From Streptomyces xanthii (GTDB taxonomy: Bacteria; Actinomycetota; Actinomycetes; Streptomycetales; Streptomycetaceae): a stretch of DNA of 64,000 bases. The position numbers and the translations under genes are program-made. Below are positions 62,583-64,000 of the stretch, in pieces (the first letter of the stretch is position 1; the number at the start of each line of letters is the position of its first letter). The DNA lies in the NCBI RefSeq assembly GCF_014621695.1, contig NZ_CP061281.1, positions 2,976,001 through 3,040,000 of the forward strand. Reading direction: 5' to 3'. Below the pieces are notes generated by a model. The model had not been told where the DNA came from. It searched no databases and worked only from the letters and a program-made list of their open reading frames with translations.

Positions 62583-63629
62583 CTACTGCGTGCAGACCGT
62601 CTTGCCGGTGGCGAGGGTCGCGCAGGCCTTGGCGTCGGCGGCCGATCCGACGGCCAGCATCGGCGTGTACGCGTCCGTGTCGGCCTTGCCGACCAGGCCC
62701 TTCTTCGAGGACTCGGTGCCGGACTGCAGGACCACGCTGTCCCCGGGGGCCGCCCCCTGGACGCGGGCCCAGGCCGCCTTGCACGTCTTGCTGTAGCGGA
62801 CCTGGACGACGGTCGTGCCGGACCTGATCTCCGCCCCGTTGGCCGCGAGGTCGCCGCCGCAGCCCATGGCCTCCGGGTCCTTGCCGGTGCAGCTGTCCCC
62901 CACGCACTCGACGCCCGCGGGCAGCTTCGGCGCGCTGGTCGTCGGAGTGGGCGTCGGCTCGTCGGCCTGGTCGCCCTTGTCGCCGCCGTTGAACAGCACG
63001 TAGGCGAGGGCGGCGACGAGCGCCACGCCGACGACGCCCGCGAGCACCATCGTGATCCCGCGCCGGCCGCCCCCGCCGCCCTTCCCGTTCCCGTTGCCGT
63101 TGCCGCGGCGGCCCCCACCGCCGGGCGCGGCCGGGGCCGCGGGCTGCGCGGAGGGGCCGAAGCCGTCGCTGCGGGAGCCCATGGCCGGCGAGACGCCCGC
63201 CGGGCCCGCGACGCCGGTGGGCCGGGCCGCGGTGGCGCTGCCGCCCCGGCCGCCGCCCTGGGCCGCACGACCGCCCGGCGCGTCACCCCCGAACTCTCCC
63301 AGGGCCGCGCGGGCCTGGGAGATGCGTATCGCCTCCATGGTCATGTCGTGGCGCATCTCGGAGCGGCTCCAGGCACGCTCGGCGAGCTCCCACATGGTGG
63401 TCAGGTGCATCGGATTGGTGCCCGTGACCTCGGCGAGCGCGACGATCGCGCCCTTCGGCGGGAGCAGCCGCCCGTTCAGATACCGCTCCCACGAGGTCTT
63501 GCTGTAGCCCGTGCGGTCCGACAGCGCGGCGATCCCGAGCCCGCTGCGGTCGACCAGCCGGCGCAATTGGCTGGCGAACTCCTTGACCTGCGGATCGAGT
63601 TCGTCCGGTAGCGCCTTCCAACGAGGCAT
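62583..63629 (-). CDS. Membrane-anchored XRE-type helix-turn-helix protein with DUF2690 domain
   Basis: 348 residues from ATG 63629 (GGGGAAGG just upstream). A cytoplasmic HTH_31-type DNA-binding domain (about 10-75; DPQVKEFASQLRRLVDRSGL, GYSKTSWERYLNGRLLPPKG) is followed by a Gly-rich linker, one transmembrane helix (GITMVLAGVVGVALVAALAY) and an extracellular DUF2690 domain with paired Cys (GVECVGDSCTGKDPEAMGCG, RYSKTCKAAW, KACATLATGKTVCTQ). The layout suggests a one-protein membrane sensor acting on DNA. Longer frames to 63902 are not supported. Confidence 0.9.
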   Translation of the reverse strand: MPRWKALPDELDPQVKEFASQLRRLVDRSGLGIAALSDRTGYSKTSWERYLNGRLLPPKGAIVALAEVTGTNPMHLTTMWELAERAWSRSEMRHDMTMEAIRISQARAALGEFGGDAPGGRAAQGGGRGGSATAARPTGVAGPAGVSPAMGSRSDGFGPSAQPAAPAAPGGGGRRGNGNGNGKGGGGGRRGITMVLAGVVGVALVAALAYVLFNGGDKGDQADEPTPTPTTSAPKLPAGVECVGDSCTGKDPEAMGCGGDLAANGAEIRSGTTVVQVRYSKTCKAAWARVQGAAPGDSVVLQSGTESSKKGLVGKADTDAYTPMLAVGSAADAKACATLATGKTVCTQ

Positions 63630-63935
63630 TGCCTTCCCCCTATTCCCCCCGTTACGTGCCTGATTCCCCCGCGCCGCGCCAACGCTTCGGCCCCCACTGC
63701 CTACCCATTGGGATGCGGGTAGCCAGGATGTCAGTTCCCCGGCAGGGGGCGCACGGGGGCATCCGACCCCGCCCGCGCCTCGGTGCGCCCCCGCACGCCG
63801 CACCGGGTCCGGGACGTCCGGGACGGTCCCGATTTTCCAGGCTATGTGCGCGATCCGCCCCCGTGCGACAGAATCCCCGAACCTGCCCGGGGATCGCCAC
63901 ACAGGGACGGACTCGCTCCGTTCGTCACCGGCCGG

Positions 63936-64000
63936 TCAGCGCACGGTGAAGTGCAGGGTGTCCTGAAGGAAGGGGATCTTCAGCCACGGATCGGGCTGCG
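63936..64000 (-). CDS. C-terminal end of an unrecognised gene (cut by window edge)
   Basis: The last 21 codons of a leftward frame, ending QPDPWLKIPFLQDTLHFTVR and a TGA at 63936-63938. Codon use fits a real gene, but too little is visible to name it. Confidence 0.55.
   Translation of the reverse strand, partial: QPDPWLKIPFLQDTLHFTVR

Noticed and set aside
63630..63902. Extension of the XRE/DUF2690 protein to a GTG at 63902
   Set aside because: The extra 91 residues are low-complexity and precede a good ribosome site and the typical MPRWKALP start.

Overview
This is a high-GC actinobacterial chromosome segment, almost certainly Streptomyces. The signs are very high GC at third codon positions, frequent GTG starts, ATGA/GTGA/TGATG gene overlaps, Streptomyces-type sdhCDAB, a 480-residue GlyA, and a gene order (mdh, glyA, trpS, two D,D-carboxypeptidases with a SCO4848-type membrane protein, sdhCDAB, paired ECF sigma factors, a mutase) that I recall from the S. 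coelicolor SCO4827-SCO4870 core region. I see no rRNA or tRNA gene, CRISPR array, transposase or integrase.

Layout. 1-562: N-terminal part of a methylmalonyl-CoA mutase-type subunit. 0.8-14.6 kb: envelope and regulatory genes, with an L,D-transpeptidase lipoprotein, two tandem paralogous ECF sigma/membrane-protein pairs, two secreted LppX-like proteins, a peptidoglycan amidase with FG-GAP repeats, small unknowns and a GH20 hexosaminidase. 14.8-19.1 kb: a UraD-like gene with degenerate catalytic motifs, then sdhCDAB. 19.1-22.9 kb: an Lrp regulator diverging from an SMP-30 gene, a VOC protein, and a small operon (membrane protein, DCC thiol oxidoreductase, TetR) preceded by two matching palindromic operators. 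23.1-29.2 kb: two paralogous D,D-carboxypeptidases around an oligopeptide-binding protein, a membrane metallophosphoesterase and a small membrane protein.

29.7-35.6 kb is the most notable part. It is a divergent cluster holding every step from phosphoribosyl pyrophosphate to decaprenyl-phosphoryl-arabinose (UbiA-type phosphoribosyltransferase, PAP2 phosphatase, DprE1, DprE2), plus a GtrA membrane protein and a YihY/BrkB protein. Mycobacteria use this donor for arabinogalactan, a polymer streptomycetes are not known to make. No arabinosyltransferase is in the window, so the acceptor is unknown. The DprE1 homologue has Ala where M. tuberculosis DprE1 has the benzothiazinone-reactive Cys.

35.7-42.9 kb: a LigT-like phosphoesterase, trpS, a sigma/putative anti-sigma/secreted-protein operon, glyA behind a convincing ZTP (pfl) riboswitch, and rocD. 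43-49 kb: a glutathionylspermidine-synthase-like/lipoprotein pair, an EamA-like transporter, and a MocR regulator diverging from two tandem AhpD-like genes and a PEP mutase/isocitrate lyase homologue. 49.3-56.8 kb: a five-gene choline/glycine betaine osmoprotection operon (betaine aldehyde dehydrogenase, choline dehydrogenase, ABC ATPase, fused double permease, binding protein). 57-64 kb: another LppX-like protein, a LysR/quinone-reductase divergon, an alpha/beta hydrolase, mdh, a membrane-anchored XRE/DUF2690 protein and the C-terminal end of an unrecognised gene.
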